Source of the DNA: Neurospora crassa OR74A
Lineage: Eukaryota > Ascomycota > Sordariomycetes > Sordariales > Sordariaceae
Reading direction: 5' to 3'
DNA length: 64,000 bases
Assembly (NCBI RefSeq): GCF_000182925.2
Contig: NC_026506.1
Span: 4,092,001-4,156,000 of the forward strand
Shown: positions 11,488 to 24,913 of the stretch, piece by piece
Layout: the number at the start of each line of letters is the position of its first letter
Position numbering within the stretch: the stretch's first letter is position 1
Notes under the pieces: generated by a model
Database searches by the model: none
What the model saw: only the letters and a program-made list of their open reading frames with translations
What the model was told of the DNA's origin: nothing
Program-made: the position numbers and the translations under genes

Positions 11488-13738
11488 TCATTTCCCACCA
11501 ACAGCCCCAATGGCACCCACCTTGCTGACACCGTTCTGGCCGTTCTGACCCTTCGAGTCATCGCCGTTCGCACCACCGGCCGCCAATCCGTTCCCACTAG
11601 CGCCCGCATAACTTCCCCAAGGCGACGAAGATGACCCGCCGTTACCCAACGGACCTCCGTTTCCCAGCGGGCTACCGTTACGCTTCTGGTTCTCCCCCGC
11701 ATGGGTGGTGTCCTCCTCCTCCTCCATGGTGAAGACAAACTCGCTCTGTTCCTCCTCCTCGCCTTCCTCATTATCCTCATTGATGATGGGTGTGGTAAAC
11801 CTCCCGCTTGTCGAGCTCATAGAGTTGGAGCTAATGTGCCTCTGCAAGCTGTCTCCCCTTTCCTTTCCAATGACACCGGCTCCGGAGGCTCCATTGCGGC
11901 CCAAGTTGGGGTGAAGACCGCGAGGACTAGAGGAGATGACGGATACGTCCTCGCCGATTTTGCTACGCTGGAATTGCTGAGTGAGCGCAGACAACGACTC
12001 GCCGGTCAGGCTTCCTTGGCGGTTGGAGTCCTCAGATACGAAGGCGCTGGCTAGGCTCGAGTTACGCAGCGGGCTGCCAACGTGTCCAAAAGCCGAGGGC
12101 GGGTGCTTGATACTGCGGCCAGCGATGGGCATAAAGCTGAGACTGCCGCTACCTCCGTTGGACTCCAGCTTTTCCCTCTCCTCTTCCTCTTTTTGGCGCT
12201 GGAAAAGCTGTCCCCATCTGCTCGGGCTTTGAGAAATCGGGCTACCGAACTTGGTCGCGTCGAGCCCGGTGGAGTCCAACGGGGCGTCGAAGCCACGAAC
12301 GGTAGCGGTGCTAGATCCCCTCCTCGCGCGTTCGGCCGGGGTCAACAACTCATTCGCCAACTCTGCCGGCACGTAATCCTCCTCGTTGTCAAAGATCAAG
12401 TCAGAGTCCCAATCCCGGTCATGGGGGACGCTCTGGCTCATCAGCCTGGGCTTCGCAAACCGGGTCGAGCTGCTGTGCATCGGCCTTCTGCCAAAACCAA
12501 AGTCTTCACCGCCGAGGCTGGAACCATAAAAGGCCGCCGAGGAGTGAGTGGGCGGGCTATTGGCGAATCCATCGCCGCTGAAGAGGGACTGGGAGATGTT
12601 GTCATTTCCACCGAAAGCGGAATTACGTAGCGCACGGAGGGTGTGCGAGGTGTTGACGTCCTGGGTCACGCTCATGCCGAGGGAGCTGGACTCCAGACCG
12701 AACTTTTCGGGAACCGAGGAGGGCCAGGGGCCGTAGCGGGCGGCGTGGGAGATGCCATTGCTGTCGAAGGACGCGGGGAGGGGTGCGTCTAGGACCGACA
12801 GGCCCTTGGGGACCGGAGAAACGCCAAGACCGAAGCGGGCGGCAAGATCCTCATCCCGGGGAGAGCCAAATGCGGTAGTGGGGTTGGAGGTATAAGTGGT
12901 ATCGATGGTCGGGATTCCATTGCCTCCGCCGTTCTGGCCAGGCTGGGGGACGTATTGTTCATCGTGATGGCCATAAGCGGAGGCGGAGTACGGGGGAACG
13001 GCGTCGGCGCGGAGGAACGAGTTGGTAAGGGCGCTGTTGGATGGTTGATGGTAAGTGGTTGGGTTCACGCGGGCACCCAAAGCGACGGGTGGGGCCCCGA
13101 TCGTAACACCGCCTTTGCCATAGTTGACACGGCGGCCGTCGGGCAACACGTGGATGTTGGCACACTTGGGACCGAATTTGCAGTTACCCTATAACCATGG
13201 TGGCACAGGAACATGTCAGCAGGAGGACGACAGGATGGAAAGGCCCGGGGATTTGGGTCCTGATGGTCATACCTTGGCAAAATATTTGCACACCGTCTCG
13301 GCCGCGGCACTGAGGTCGTGGCTGAAGGGACACGCGGAGCCGGCCTGGCAAGCGCCCTGGCGGAAGAACTTGCACGGAACATGTGATGTGTCTGGGAAAG
13401 AGTCGTGCGCGTTAGCCCATAGGCGACACTTTGGGGTATTCGTCAAGAATTTCTTCATCTTGAGGGGATATGGTGCTTGGTGCTCTGATTCCTGTTCTCA
13501 CAACGACGACGACCAAGACATAGCGGGGAGAAGGGCATTGTCATCAGGGCAACTCACTAGGCGGACTACGTGAATGATCAAATCGGTGTGTTGCTGGCAG
13601 TTGGCCGCCAGGCATGGGAGACGCAATCATGGTCGGGGCAGCACCAGGCCCGGCGGGGTTTGGGTTGATATTGAGACTGCCCGATCGTATATGACTGTGA
13701 CTACGATAGTCGGCGGCCGCACCGTTGGTAGCGGACAT
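11488..13738 (-). CDS. CCCH zinc-finger protein with two tandem fingers (Lee1-like)
   Basis: Exons on the minus strand: 13738-13558, 13391-13273 and 13188-11488, giving 665 aa. Finger 1 is C67-x7-C75-x5-C81-x3-H85 (PCKFFRQGACQAGSACPFSH); finger 2 is C95-x7-C103-x5-C109-x3-H113 (CKYFAKGNCKFGPKCANIH), split by intron 2. The fingers resemble RNA-binding CCCH domains such as yeast Lee1. The rest is long, Ser/Gly/Pro-rich and disordered, with an acidic stretch EEGEEEEQSEFVF and a Gly/Asn-rich tail. I chose the acceptor at 13392 because it joins SPP to NTSHVPCKFF smoothly; an alternative upstream acceptor would add about 25 residues including MKKFLTNTPKCRLWANAHD. The role is probably post-transcriptional mRNA control; the target is unknown. 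Confidence 0.9.
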
Positions 13739-16700
13739 GGCGTTGGAGTGCTGCAGCGAGCCTTGGAAGGGGCGCAGATTGTGATTTATGAATGCTGTTC
13801 AGCCCAGGTATGACTCTAATCGGCGGTGCGATTCGGGGATCAGACGAGGATGCCCGAGGCGGGGTCGTCCGGTATCAGGCCGTTGTCAGCCCGTCGTCGG
13901 TGCGTAAGTCCGGCTGGAAGAGAGGGCGAGGCCAGGAAAGAGCCCGGGCTAGGTGGCTGGCGGGTCAAAGAGGTAGGTAGGTACCGTACTTGATGCCTTT
14001 GTGCCGGATGTCCGTTGATGTTGCTTTGGGCAATGGCGGCGGTGACGAATTGGAAGCAATTGATTATGTCCAAGGCAAGGTTTGGGCAAGGTAGGCACAG
14101 AAGTGAAGAAGTAGAGAAGTCGGGATGGAGTGGTGACTGGCAGGGGGGGGGAGGTGGTGTTGAAGAATCGAGATGACAGCCGAGGCCGGCCACTAACAGG
14201 CGGAGACGAGGCAGTTGGGGTCGGGGTCGGGTGGCAGAACTGAACTTAGTCGGGACTCAAGCTGTACAATACCTCTAGTGGGCGGTATGTATGTGTAGAG
14301 GTAGGTCGGTAATGTATCCAATGTGCAGATAGAGGGAGGTAGGTACGTTAAGATAGGAATAGTAAAATGCCGAAGCAAGGTAAGGTAGGTAGGTAAGGTA
14401 GTACGGAGCCTTTACATACACGATAACTCGGCTCGGCTCCGATCGCAACAAAGGGAACCGGAGGACCTGGAAATCGCCTGAGGGGAAAAAGATTGGATTG
14501 GAATTTCCTTCAGTTGGGCGGTGGAGGGGCGGCGGCCCGATTCTGGTCGCCGGGCAGCCAGTAGCAGGGCAGGTACCTAGGGAATGCTTGCTGTTAGTGC
14601 AAGTCCCCGAATGCGCTTGCTCGGTTCAGGCTGCGTGTTGGGCAGGTTGTTCGGTTGTTAGTGATTTGGTGGCCGGTAACGGCCTTCCGTTATCTAGCGC
14701 ACTCCGCCAACTCCTGCGAGTCTCACACCAGCTGCTGTCGAGTACACTGAATGCCAAGACTGCCAGTGGACGGGCGGAGGTACGGAGGGGAGTCGGGGTA
14801 GAATCGGCCAATTGCAGCGAGGGAAGAGGGGCAACAGGCGGGGTTCACAGCTAGTATCGCGTCAAATGCCGACTTGATTTGCTGATATGGCGATTGGTTG
14901 AGGCAGGCAGATGCCCGAGAGCCAAACTCCACGGTGCCTGCCAAGCCTTGATTCCCTTGTTGCCAAAGAGGAAACGATAAAATGTGACAGGGGCGAAGTT
15001 GAGGTTATTCAGAGTTTGTCATATGCACCTGATGATGTTGTAGTAGAGGGGTGGCAATTATCAGTCCGATCCAGACATCTACCGATAGATTGGATGACCA
15101 AACAGGAACTGGGACGGAAGATGGATGAGGTGAGATGACAGATAACGTCGATAAATAGGTATGTAGTGGATGGATCGGGGGCCGGCAGTGACGGGGACCT
15201 TGTTGGACTCGTGGATTCGATAAACGTAAAGAAGGGAGGGGATCGGGCGACAAGATAAGCCCGGCTATTCCTGGTCGGGATGACGGACACTCGATCGGAT
15301 AGACAGAGTGCTCATCAGGGTATTGTATGATAATATCACGGTATCAACAACGACTCAAGGTTAAGGTCGGCTTGGTCGAGTCAGCCGAGTGATTTCAAGT
15401 TGATCTCTCACTTCTCAGCGTCTCTTGGTGGTGTAACCTGAACATGGAAATACGCATCCGCATGACGGGAGAGCTGGGATCCAGGTTGATACAGGCAAAC
15501 CGGGAGGAAAGAAACCATGCAAGTCAAAGGGAACAATGAAGATGGGGATGGAGGTGAATAAATGGAACCAACGAACGGAGGGACAAGAGGCTGTTCAGTT
15601 GCCTCGGTCGAGTTAGTTGTTGGCTGGTCCGCGCCTCGTCCACGTTCCGTTCCCTTCCCATTCCACCTATTTCCATAACAAGGCTGACTTCTCAGCTGTG
15701 TTTGCGATGGCAACCATCGCGAGGCATTCCCCTTCCTTCCCGCTCGGTCATTCGGAGTTGAGTGGGGTATCTCGGCTACCTTTACCGTATCTTACGCCCC
15801 CATCTCAGTCACGGCCATACGGGTTCAAGTCCGTCGGTGTCGGTGTTCAATGTCACTCCCACTGTTTATTATCTAAATGACTAGGTAACATCAGACTCCA
15901 TAGTCGTTAGGGTTTTGTAGAAACAGTATATCAATCACAAAGATCATATACCAGTGAATGATGGCCGAAGCGTGTGAATTGGAGTTCCCTGTCTCGAGTG
16001 TGGGGTGAATAATTGCATGAGTGTGGCCAAGGCGCATGCCCTGCCTGTGCTTGCCTCAAGCTGTCAACCCGGCCTCTTGTCTCGGTGTGGTGACACGGAC
16101 CCTGGGCTCACCTGGCTCCAGTCTTTTGATATCGAAACATTCACGCAACAGCCATCTTCCACGACACATTGTACCTATTCATTCGATGATTGAATTTGTC
16201 ATACGGGCAATCCGCTGGCACACAAGGCAGCCGGACAGGTCGGTTGCACAATTCTGAAGCTTCAAGCCGTCTGGCCGTGGGGGTCACGGTTCATTCCTGC
16301 GCCAAGGTCAATACTTAGCCAAGGTGTGTGTCTCGGTGAGGGCAGTAGTGAGGGGATTCGACCTACTCGGAAGCATTTCCACCGGGAAGTTGCAATCGGA
16401 TGGGCACCCGCGCCACTTACCTCTAGTTCATGTACCTAGGTACCTCTGGGTACCTTAGGCGGGCGTGCCTCGTCACGAGAACATTCACACTCCCCGCCTC
16501 CTTCCATAGATGCCCGAGCCTGGGCGTCCCGTCATGCACTCACTTTATCAGCTGCAGTCGGTGCCTTGGTTCGTTTCCGTTTTCGGATTTTCAAAACTTC
16601 CGACAACTCACTCTTATCGAAATCAATTCCTTCCGTCGGATTCGACTTGACACGCTGACAGCTTGACGCCTTGACTGCCTGCCGACGCATGTCTCACTCC

Positions 16701-19555
16701 AAGCCTCAATCATGGCTCACAGCATCAACAAGCCATCACCAGCACTGTGACAAGCTCCTCCAAATTCAGCAAAAATAAAACTCAGTTCTCCTGAGGCCTG
16801 TCGACATTCGAAAACATGGCGGCTCGGACCGATTCCACACATGGATGTTGATCACATCAACCAGGAGGAGATACTCAGCGGGTTCACAAGCCAAGAGCAA
16901 TGGTTCACGCTACCTAACGTTGATCAATCCTCCACTTGCCTGGGTTAATCCCTTTGATCCTGTCACCACAACGCCACACTAGTGGTTGTTTGATAATCCG
17001 GGGTGCAGCCGGGGTCCACAAGGTTGCCATCGATTCATCGAATTAATCCCCCTTTGTCGACCAACCTTGTCCATCATTGCCCATGAGGATTTCAACAGGC
17101 CAAGATCGACTGGCTGGCTGGAACTCACAGGACCACCGCCAGGGTTCCTTTGCGAGGGTTCGCAAATGCGAGAGCGGGTATCACTTCATGTCCCATGCAC
17201 AAGAGAGATCATCTTGCAGCAGAAGACCACAAGCAAGATTCATTCACAACGGTTTCTTCTTCATTGGTCGTCTCTTCTGTTACTCTTCTTCCTCAAGTTA
17301 TCAAAACCGGTCTGCGTCCTGCACTCCTCAGATGTCACAAATTGTCAAGATGTGACAACTGCCATTTTCATCACTTCTCCAATCAAAGCCCGATACACGA
17401 CACCCTCATGATCAGCTAGTGGCTTGTTCTGACTGCGAGTGCAGGAATAGCTTCACAAACCCAGGACGAGAAAGACTTGTCCACATGAGTTGAAGTCAGC
17501 CGCGCATATTCACTGCTTCACTCAGTTTGGGAGCCATTGACAGACGAGATGGGACCAGGGCTACTGGCCTTACTTCTTTCGTCTCGAATAGCATGAATCT
17601 CTCCTCCATGGAACACCATCTCTTCACTTCCCCTCGTATAATCAGCACAGATCAACGTCCGAGACCACCATTCTTCACAAACCTCAGCCATGGCATTGAT
17701 CCATGGCCTACCACTCGGAAGAACTGCTTGGCCGAAATCAGGTTTCCTTAACCGTTCTCGAGCCGCCACTCCTATCCGTCCCACCCATCCTAGGCTGCCT
17801 CTCTGGTTTATCGTCTCGAGATCAACCACAGCGATCAACATCAAGGCAGCCCGGCACTCAACAGCTACCCCATGAGCCACCCATGAGCCACAATATGGGC
17901 CCCATGATCAACGAATCGTCATCGTGGTACGATTGCCATTCTCGCCATTCTCCGTTTGCCGCCCTCAACGATATCGATTTCGTTTACTACACTACCACAT
18001 TCGCCATCATCGCTTGCTTACCAGTCCAGAAGACTCGCGTCATCCAATCCTACAACTTCCATTGCCACATGCCACCCTCCTCATACTGACACTCGCCCAG
18101 CCTCGTTACGGTGTAGAGTAGAGGGTCCCAACAACTGTCATAAGCCCAAGCGCCGGCGATAGTCTCAGTTGACACGGGAACCTTTTCTCCGCCACAGTCA
18201 CTGTCTCACTCAGCCAATAAGCACGTCAGGCACGTGGACTGAGACAAGGCAAGACAAGACAAGACAAGACAGACGGGCTTGACATGCTGCCGTGAGTCGA
18301 GTCTGAGTCTCGGATCATTATAGCGTTGGTGTTCACTCCCTTTCTCAAGGAGAGGTTTGTCTCATACGAAGCTCCACTTATACGCTACTACGCACCTAAT
18401 TCCACGTGAGTGCAAGTAGCGGTGCCACAGTGCCCCTTGGAATGTAATTCAGGCCCCAGTGGGCTGAAACGTGAGCGCAGAATAGCTTTCCCTTGGAATG
18501 TTTGTGGGTGTAGGAGCTGAGGTGAGCTTCACTTTCTTCCTCTTTCTGATGGTAGTGCCCACAATCGAGGATTAATGGCAGATGGGATGTCCCAAAATCT
18601 CACATGAAATGGAAGAGTCGACTCTTCAGCTCAGGACCCAGTCTCCAATCGTTATCGCCATTTCCAAGTTCAAGTCTGGAAGGGACAGTGAAAGAAGGCT
18701 CCTCCGTACTTCCGGCACTGTTAACAGTTTCCCCCGGCCACGCGTCTGTCCTTCTACCCTACTTCCACCTTCACCAACACCAGACACGCAGTTGTGATCT
18801 ATCGACGCGATTATGCATGCCTGAATCAATGCGAGTTAACTAACTTGGACAAACTACCACCAAACTTAGGTAGTTCACGGACCACAGCAGCTTTCCCCTC
18901 GAAGCATAAAAGCAACTGAGACATGGACATCCAACATCGAACACCTGCCGACCAAGAAATGTTGGAATGATGGTGTCAAGCTGCCAGCCAGGTTTATCCG
19001 CAGAACTGGGTATCGAATCCCATCGTATGATGGAGTCGCAAGTGAACAGATTGTGGCAACTACAGTGCCTTTGGGAAGGAAGGCAGTCATCCTGTTTGTA
19101 ACGGTTAACGTTAACATGAACGTCACCTGCTACCTACTAGATGCTGGTACCCGACATTGCTCCACGTCGAAGCTATTAGGTGCGGAGGAACTTGAGGCTA
19201 CGTACCTCATGTGACACTAGGTAGAGTAGACATGGCATTTTGGGCTGGAGCCTTGCGAAGGCTCTCTTTGGGTGTATGTGGTTGGTGTCAGGTGGATAAA
19301 AAGCATGTCCAGCGTGGGCCGTGGGGGGGAGGGGGGGAGGGGGTTCTCTTTCGGAAGCAATGGATGTGCTCCTGTGATCTTGTTAGTTGCGAGAGGTGGG
19401 GGTGACTTGAGGTATTCTTGAGTGCGGACTTCCTGAAACACATCAATGATGCAAGAGATAATTCTTTGCCCCCGTTCCCAATCCTTCCTTTTCCCACCTT
19501 GAGCTTTCACTGCTATAGGGTGTTCGAAGCGGGCTCAGTTCTTATTGCGCTAGTT

Positions 19556-19599
<44 letters not shown>

Positions 19600-20400
19600 T
19601 TAGCTTCTCCATTCTTCTTTTCCTCCTTTCAAGCACTGCTCCGAGGTCTGGTCCAGATACGATATTGAGCCCGGCTAAGGGAAGGTAAAAGAACAAATGA
19701 CACCTCGCCCGGCACTGCATATAGTCTAGAGGCACCTTGCACCGCCTTACTCACATTCCACCAGCCGACCCAACCCATCCCAAGATAAGTCGCCTTGCAG
19801 GACAGGGGAATCTGGTATAAGAAGGCGTGAGGTCAGTATTTTCGGCCTCGAGCTGTGCAACGAAACATGTAGGACTATCGTCCAAGGGAAATGGATGGGT
19901 CACTCACTTGCCCTGGAGGATACCTAGTATAGTGGTACGTGTACGGAGGTATCTATTTTGTAGTTGTAGAAAAGCTGCCATGAGACACTCAATGGACCAT
20001 TGGACTGGCTGTTCTATGCTAAAAGAAGAGATCATGCTACTAGGACAACTGGAAGCAATCTCCCGAAAAGTAGTAACGACGCTAATGGAACGGAAAGTAA
20101 AGATGATGCAGGTGGAAGAAGCTGACGATTTCGATATTAGTTCTGCAAGTATGGCTAGAGGTACGTATCGGAGCTTGGGATGGAATATTCGATCTTCCTT
20201 GTTTTGATCATGGTGAACAAAGGCAGGAAACAAACATAGCACCAAGAAGCTTGAGCAGAAACATGTTCAAGCAAACGCCAATGGTATATTCCAAATCCTG
20301 TTCAACGAAGAAGCAACATCCCTCAATTACGTCTTCCACTTTCACTTTTCCATGACGCCCTCCTTCTCATACCTCCCAGGCACGCTTTCAGGCCATCACT
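13739..20400. other. Gene-poor 6.6-kb region upstream of the CCCH gene
   Basis: I find no ORF with a domain, coding-like composition or plausible splicing. It lies between the start of the CCCH gene and the 3' end of the P450 gene, both on the minus strand, so it could be a very long promoter/5' UTR or contain a non-coding transcript. It holds GTAGG-rich stretches near 13975-14400, a short ACAAG repeat at about 18244-18271, a G-rich run near 19320-19342 and a T run of 38 at 19558-19595. Confidence 0.55.
19558..19595. repeat. Poly-T tract (38 T)
   Basis: Uninterrupted thymidine run. No flanking target-site duplication or retroposon body was seen next to it, so it is best read as a simple repeat. 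Confidence 0.95.
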
Positions 20401-21838
20401 CTAGGCCCTCACTCTCGGCTTGACCCTCACCTTGAACGCAACCGGCCTAATCTGGAACCAGCCATCCTGCCTAAACTCATAGCCCTCATCCGCCACCTCA
20501 AAGTCGATCTCATGTATCAGCCTCGCCGTAACAATCTTCAAGAAATTGTTGGCCCACTCCTTGCCGATACATTCCCGCTTGCCATTACCGTACCACTTCT
20601 TCACGCCCTTGGGCAAGCGATCAAATTCCTCGCCCATCATCCTCTCCGGCTTGAAAGCCAAGGAGTCCTCAAACACGGCTGGGTCGCGGTTGACGCCGGC
20701 TAGCACGATGATGAGTTTCTGGTCGTGCGCGACTTGGTACTTGCCTCCTTGGAGGAGGAGGGGGGACTTGTCGGCCTTGTTCTGGCGGGGGATGGGCTCG
20801 ATGTTGAAGCCTGGGGCGGCACAGGATAGGCGGAGGGTTTCGCGGGTGATGCCTTCAATGTAGTGAAGTTGGGAGAGGTGTTCGTCCTTCAGAGGGCCGG
20901 TACCGATGACGCGATCGAGTTCTTCGCGGGCTTTGGTGACGACTTCGGGGTTCTGCAGGAGGTAATAGATGGTGGCGGTCACGGCGCAGGGAGCGGTGGC
21001 GGAGCCGATGGGCATGGTGACAATTTCGTCAAGGATTTCGGACTCGGAGAGACCCTTGCCGGTTTCGGGGTCTTTTGCGTTCATAAAGGCCCAAAGCATG
21101 TCGTGCTTGTCTGTGGGGTTTTCTTGACGGTATTTGACGGTGTCGGCGGCCCAGGTGCGCAATGTCTTGGTGGCTTTCTTGAACTTGGAGGAGTAGAGGA
21201 GCCAGTTGACGAGTCCGGGGCGCGTGGGGCGCATGATGGCTTCGGAGACGGCATCTTCCATGGCCTGGATGACGGGGTGGCCACCGGCTTGGATGCAATT
21301 GAGCTTTTGGCTGAAGAGGGTGAGAGACGTGGCTTCGAGGTTGAGGAGGTTGAGGTCGACGAGAGGCTCGAGGACGTTGCTGTCACCGAGGGATGCCCAT
21401 TTTTGAATGACCTCGGTCGCGCAGAGGTTGATGTCGTCGGTGTAGCCTGAGACGGCTTGAGGGGTGAGGAGGGGAGCGATGATTCGGTGATGAATTCCCC
21501 AGCTTTGTTCGTGGTGGAAGGCTGTAAAGAGGGAGTCGTGGACTGTGGCGCGGATCTCGACGATAGGACCGCCTACATATTTCTGGAAGCGTTGCTCGTC
21601 ACAGATCTCTTCGGCGAGGGCGGCGCTGGCAACGAAGACGATGGTCTTGCCGAGGATCTTGACCTGGAAGATCTCGCCTGAATCATGTTAGCTGGTGTAT
21701 CCATGGACGTCTTTGGCTGCGGGACTCACCATATTTCTCAGCCAGTGCCTTGAGGGACCACCATGTGTTGCTAGGTGTAATGTCGAAGACGTTTCCCAGC
21801 ACTGGGATTCCCGGTGGTCGTGGAATGGGAGTCGACAT
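20401..21838 (-). CDS. Cytochrome P450, CYP505-like haem domain without a reductase
   Basis: Exons 21838-21730 and 21677-20401 with a 52-bp intron, giving 461 aa. It starts MSTPIPRPPGIPVLGNVFDI with no membrane anchor, like the soluble fused CYP505/P450foxy enzymes. Other landmarks: HDSLFTAFHHEQSWGIHHRI (C-helix), E316-x2-R319 (ETLR) and haem loop WYGNGKRECIGKEWA with Cys406. The protein stops after the haem domain; no flavodoxin or reductase module follows, so it needs a partner reductase or another oxygen donor. The I-helix segment at ~258-271 (MPIGSATAPCAVTA) lacks the usual acid-alcohol (E/D-T) pair of oxygen-activating P450s. Its substrate is unknown. Function as a classical monooxygenase is doubtful from this motif. 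Confidence 0.93.
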
Positions 21839-24143
21839 TGTGGTGATTGTGCGACGCTACAGCAGCGCAAAGTTGAAGAGAAGAGAAGAGCACTGGGAGA
21901 GAAGCTCAAGAGGTGCGGCCTGGGCCATTATACCTCTGCTCTTGCCGACCATCATTCCAATGACACAACATTTGCCAGCCTCTTGTCCCTCTTTTCGACC
22001 CCCCGCCATTCCACAAAGTCCGAGACATTGTATCCCCTGTGTTCCTCGAAATGATGACAACTCGGAGGGCTCGATGTCGTGTAGCGCGGTGATGCGTTGA
22101 GACATGCATCTCGTAGCTCGAGGCGATTACTGGTTGGAGTTAGAAAAACATTCAAAGGGACGACATGGTGACCAATGGAAAGCTTGTTGAAGTGCAATCT
22201 GGCGCAGAATGATTGGGGTGAGTCGACGGCGGTGCACCTGAAAAGGCAAAGCTGAAGAGAATCATGGAGCTTGGAGATGCAAAGTGGAAATGTTGACGGC
22301 GCGAACTCAAGGGCTGGTCCCGGTCCCCGGGTTTTAGCGGGGTGAATTCAAATCCTTCCCCGGGGCCCGTGCAGACTTTCAACCCACTTGTACTGCTGAG
22401 GTCGAACGGAAGCGCAGCCACCACCCAGTTCACCTCACCAGTAGTGTACGACTGAGGCCGTCAACACGATCGATGCCCGCGCATCACCAAATCTACGTTG
22501 TTGTCGCCATCATCTGTTTTACGTAAAGCTACCTACCTATGCAGACGTCAGTTATCAATCCAATCAGTTCACATTTATTTAGGCATTGATCATATGTGTA
22601 CCATAATTGCCAGTGGTACTAAGGTACTGTCCCCCATACTGGCCCTGTTGCTGCACCAGTTGCTCCCGGGCAGGGCGGGAGTAGAGTCCACTCCGCTAAA
22701 TAAAAAAATAAAAAAAAATTGCGAAATGTTGAGAGCTGAAAAGTTGGTAGGTACCCTAACTTGGCTTGGTGGGTTTTTGCTGGCCTGGCTTCAGAGCTCA
22801 ACTAGCTCCATGGCTACCTCTATGGAGGGACAACACTGTGGCACTGGTGATACCTCTATGCATAAGAGAGGACAGAGCAGATATCCTTGGGTGAGGGTTG
22901 AGATGCAATGAGGTTGAGGTTGTGTTGACGATGGGAGTTCGGTTGGTACCTGAGAAAATACAGCGGAGCAAACACCACGACAAGACAAGGGACGGCAGGC
23001 AACCTCAAGGTTCCAAAAGGCGGGGGTGGTCCAAGCTCCCTGCTTCGCACTACATAACTGCATAGGTCCGGTGAAAATGTGCGGTGACCTTGGAGCCGGC
23101 AATTTGCGAGATGCAGTGTTGCGGCTGTCAGTCAGCTTCATATTCAGTTTTTAGTTACTATCGATGTAACAGAAGCGAATCCCCGATCTCCACCGTTGAC
23201 GAGGATGGTGAGCACTCTCGGCGCCCATGACTTCGACTGTTTAAGCCGAACGGAGGTGTTATGGAAGCGCACAGACCATTCTCGACCATCAAGGTACTCA
23301 CTCAGGTCTGGACAATTGAAAGGGCAACCTAAGACAGAACGACACCGAATATTCGAATTGCTTCTGCTGACCATCTCCTGGCTCTTCAACGGCCGTGGAT
23401 TCAAGTCCAGACCGGATCTTCGCTCTTCCCAGGAACGTCAATCCAGCCGGGTCGATCAGGAGAGCAGCCCAAATGCCAAGACATGGAGAAGACGGGGATA
23501 ATGACGTACGTAATTCTTGGAGAAAGCATCGTCACCTTAACAACACCAACCAGCATGACACTCGTCCATAACTTATCGAAACGAATCTATAGGATACTCA
23601 ACGAGATCTACTTCCACTTGCTTCTATCGACTGGTAGTTTTAAATTGATAGTGTCCACCTCGTAGTCGAGTGGTGTCAAATCACACCAGAAACCGACGGA
23701 GTGAGAGTACCTCTAGAACTTGGAGTAGTTGATTCTTTCCAATTTGGAGAGTTTCCAACCTCAACAGTCACTGTTCCTGGACAATGCTCCTTCCCACCAA
23801 AGCACTGGATGGGAGCGATACGAGACGGTAACCGTAAGAAATGCTCCGGGCCAATCAATGCAAACCACTTACATATCAATGACGACTGTAGCTCCGTCCC
23901 CCTCTGTTGTGAGTCGTGTACCGTCGAACTGAACAAAGTGAACTTAAGTGAACTTGGGCCAAAACTGCAAAAGGACTACAGCATGACAGCTCCATGATGC
24001 AGTTTTGGCCGTCCAGTGACTGTAATACGGCATTTGACGCTCGACTTACGAGAGACAGAATATAAACCACCCGTCATTTCAGACACAATTGCACATCACA
24101 CCACCAGCAACACTCTCAACAGCCACACCGCCATATAATAAAT
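21839..24143. other. Intergenic between divergent P450 and hemerythrin-domain genes
   Basis: A 2.3-kb promoter-type region. I found no gene. Segments such as 22320-22370 and 23385-23405 resemble tRNA T-arms locally but have no matching acceptor or anticodon arms. Confidence 0.55.
24061..24066 (+). promoter_or_regulatory. TATA box upstream of the hemerythrin-domain gene
   Basis: TATAAA lies 83 bases before the ATG at 24144 within AGAATATAAACCACCC, a plausible core promoter for a gene with a short leader. Confidence 0.5.
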
Positions 24144-24913
24144 ATGTATCGCTTGGCTACCCACACCGGCCTCAGGCAGGTCCCCAGAAGCATCGCCAAC
24201 AGCATTTCCCGCCCCGCCCTCGCAACCCCGCGCTTTATCCAGCCCGTCGCCATCCGCACCATGATGGACTCCCCCTACAGCGCCGTCAAGGTCTCTGACC
24301 GCGTCAAGCACGATCATGCCGAGCTCGAGAAGCAGTACAGGAATATCCTCGCTGCCGAGGATGAAGATACCAAAGTCCGATGGCAGAACCAGTTCATCTG
24401 GGAGCTTGCCCGCCACTCCATCGCCGAGGAGATTATCGTCTACCCGGCCTTCGAGAAGTTTGTTCCTAACGGCCTAGTGATGGCCGAAAAGGATCGTGCC
24501 GAGCATCAGAGGGTACGCTTCCATCCAACCTCAACATTCCATGTATCGCTTGTACACAACACAGCTAACCACAAACACAACAGGTCAAGAATCTCCTCTA
24601 CGAGTTCGAGAAGATGACTCCCTCGTCCCCCGACTTCCTCCCCACCCTCGACAAGCTCTGGGACGCTCTCTCTGATCACATCACGGAGGAAGAACGCGAT
24701 GACCTCCCTGCTCTCGAGGAGAATATCGACGTCGAATACTCGAGCAAGCTGGCCTCTAGCTTCAACACCACCAAGCACTTTGTCCCCACTCACAGCCACC
24801 CCAGCGCTCCTGACAAGCCGCCCTACGAGACTGCGATTGGTCTGCTGACCACCCCAATGGACAAGCTGATCGATATGTTTAGGAAGTTTCCCAAGGAGGA
24901 TAAAAAGGCGTAA
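24144..24913 (+). CDS. Hemerythrin (HHE) cation-binding domain protein, probably mitochondrial
   Basis: Exons 24144-24512 and 24584-24913, giving 232 aa. The first ~40 residues (MYRLATHTGLRQVPRSIANS...) are Arg/Ser-rich and acid-free, as in mitochondrial presequences. The HHE domain shows H56/H58 (KHDHAELEKQY), H91 and E95 (ARHSIAEEIIVYPAFE), H121 (AEHQR) and H155/E159 (DHITEEE), matching the His/Glu ligand set of a di-iron four-helix bundle. Family members bind iron and oxygen or act in iron/nitrosative stress. The tail after residue 185 is a flexible linker with an additional helix. The stop at 24911 overlaps a GTAAGT sequence, so a further spliced exon is possible but not needed. The substrate is not inferable. 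Confidence 0.92.

Noticed and set aside
19007-19022. T-arm-like GGTATCGAATCCC
   Set aside because: No acceptor stem, D arm or anticodon arm can be folded around it.
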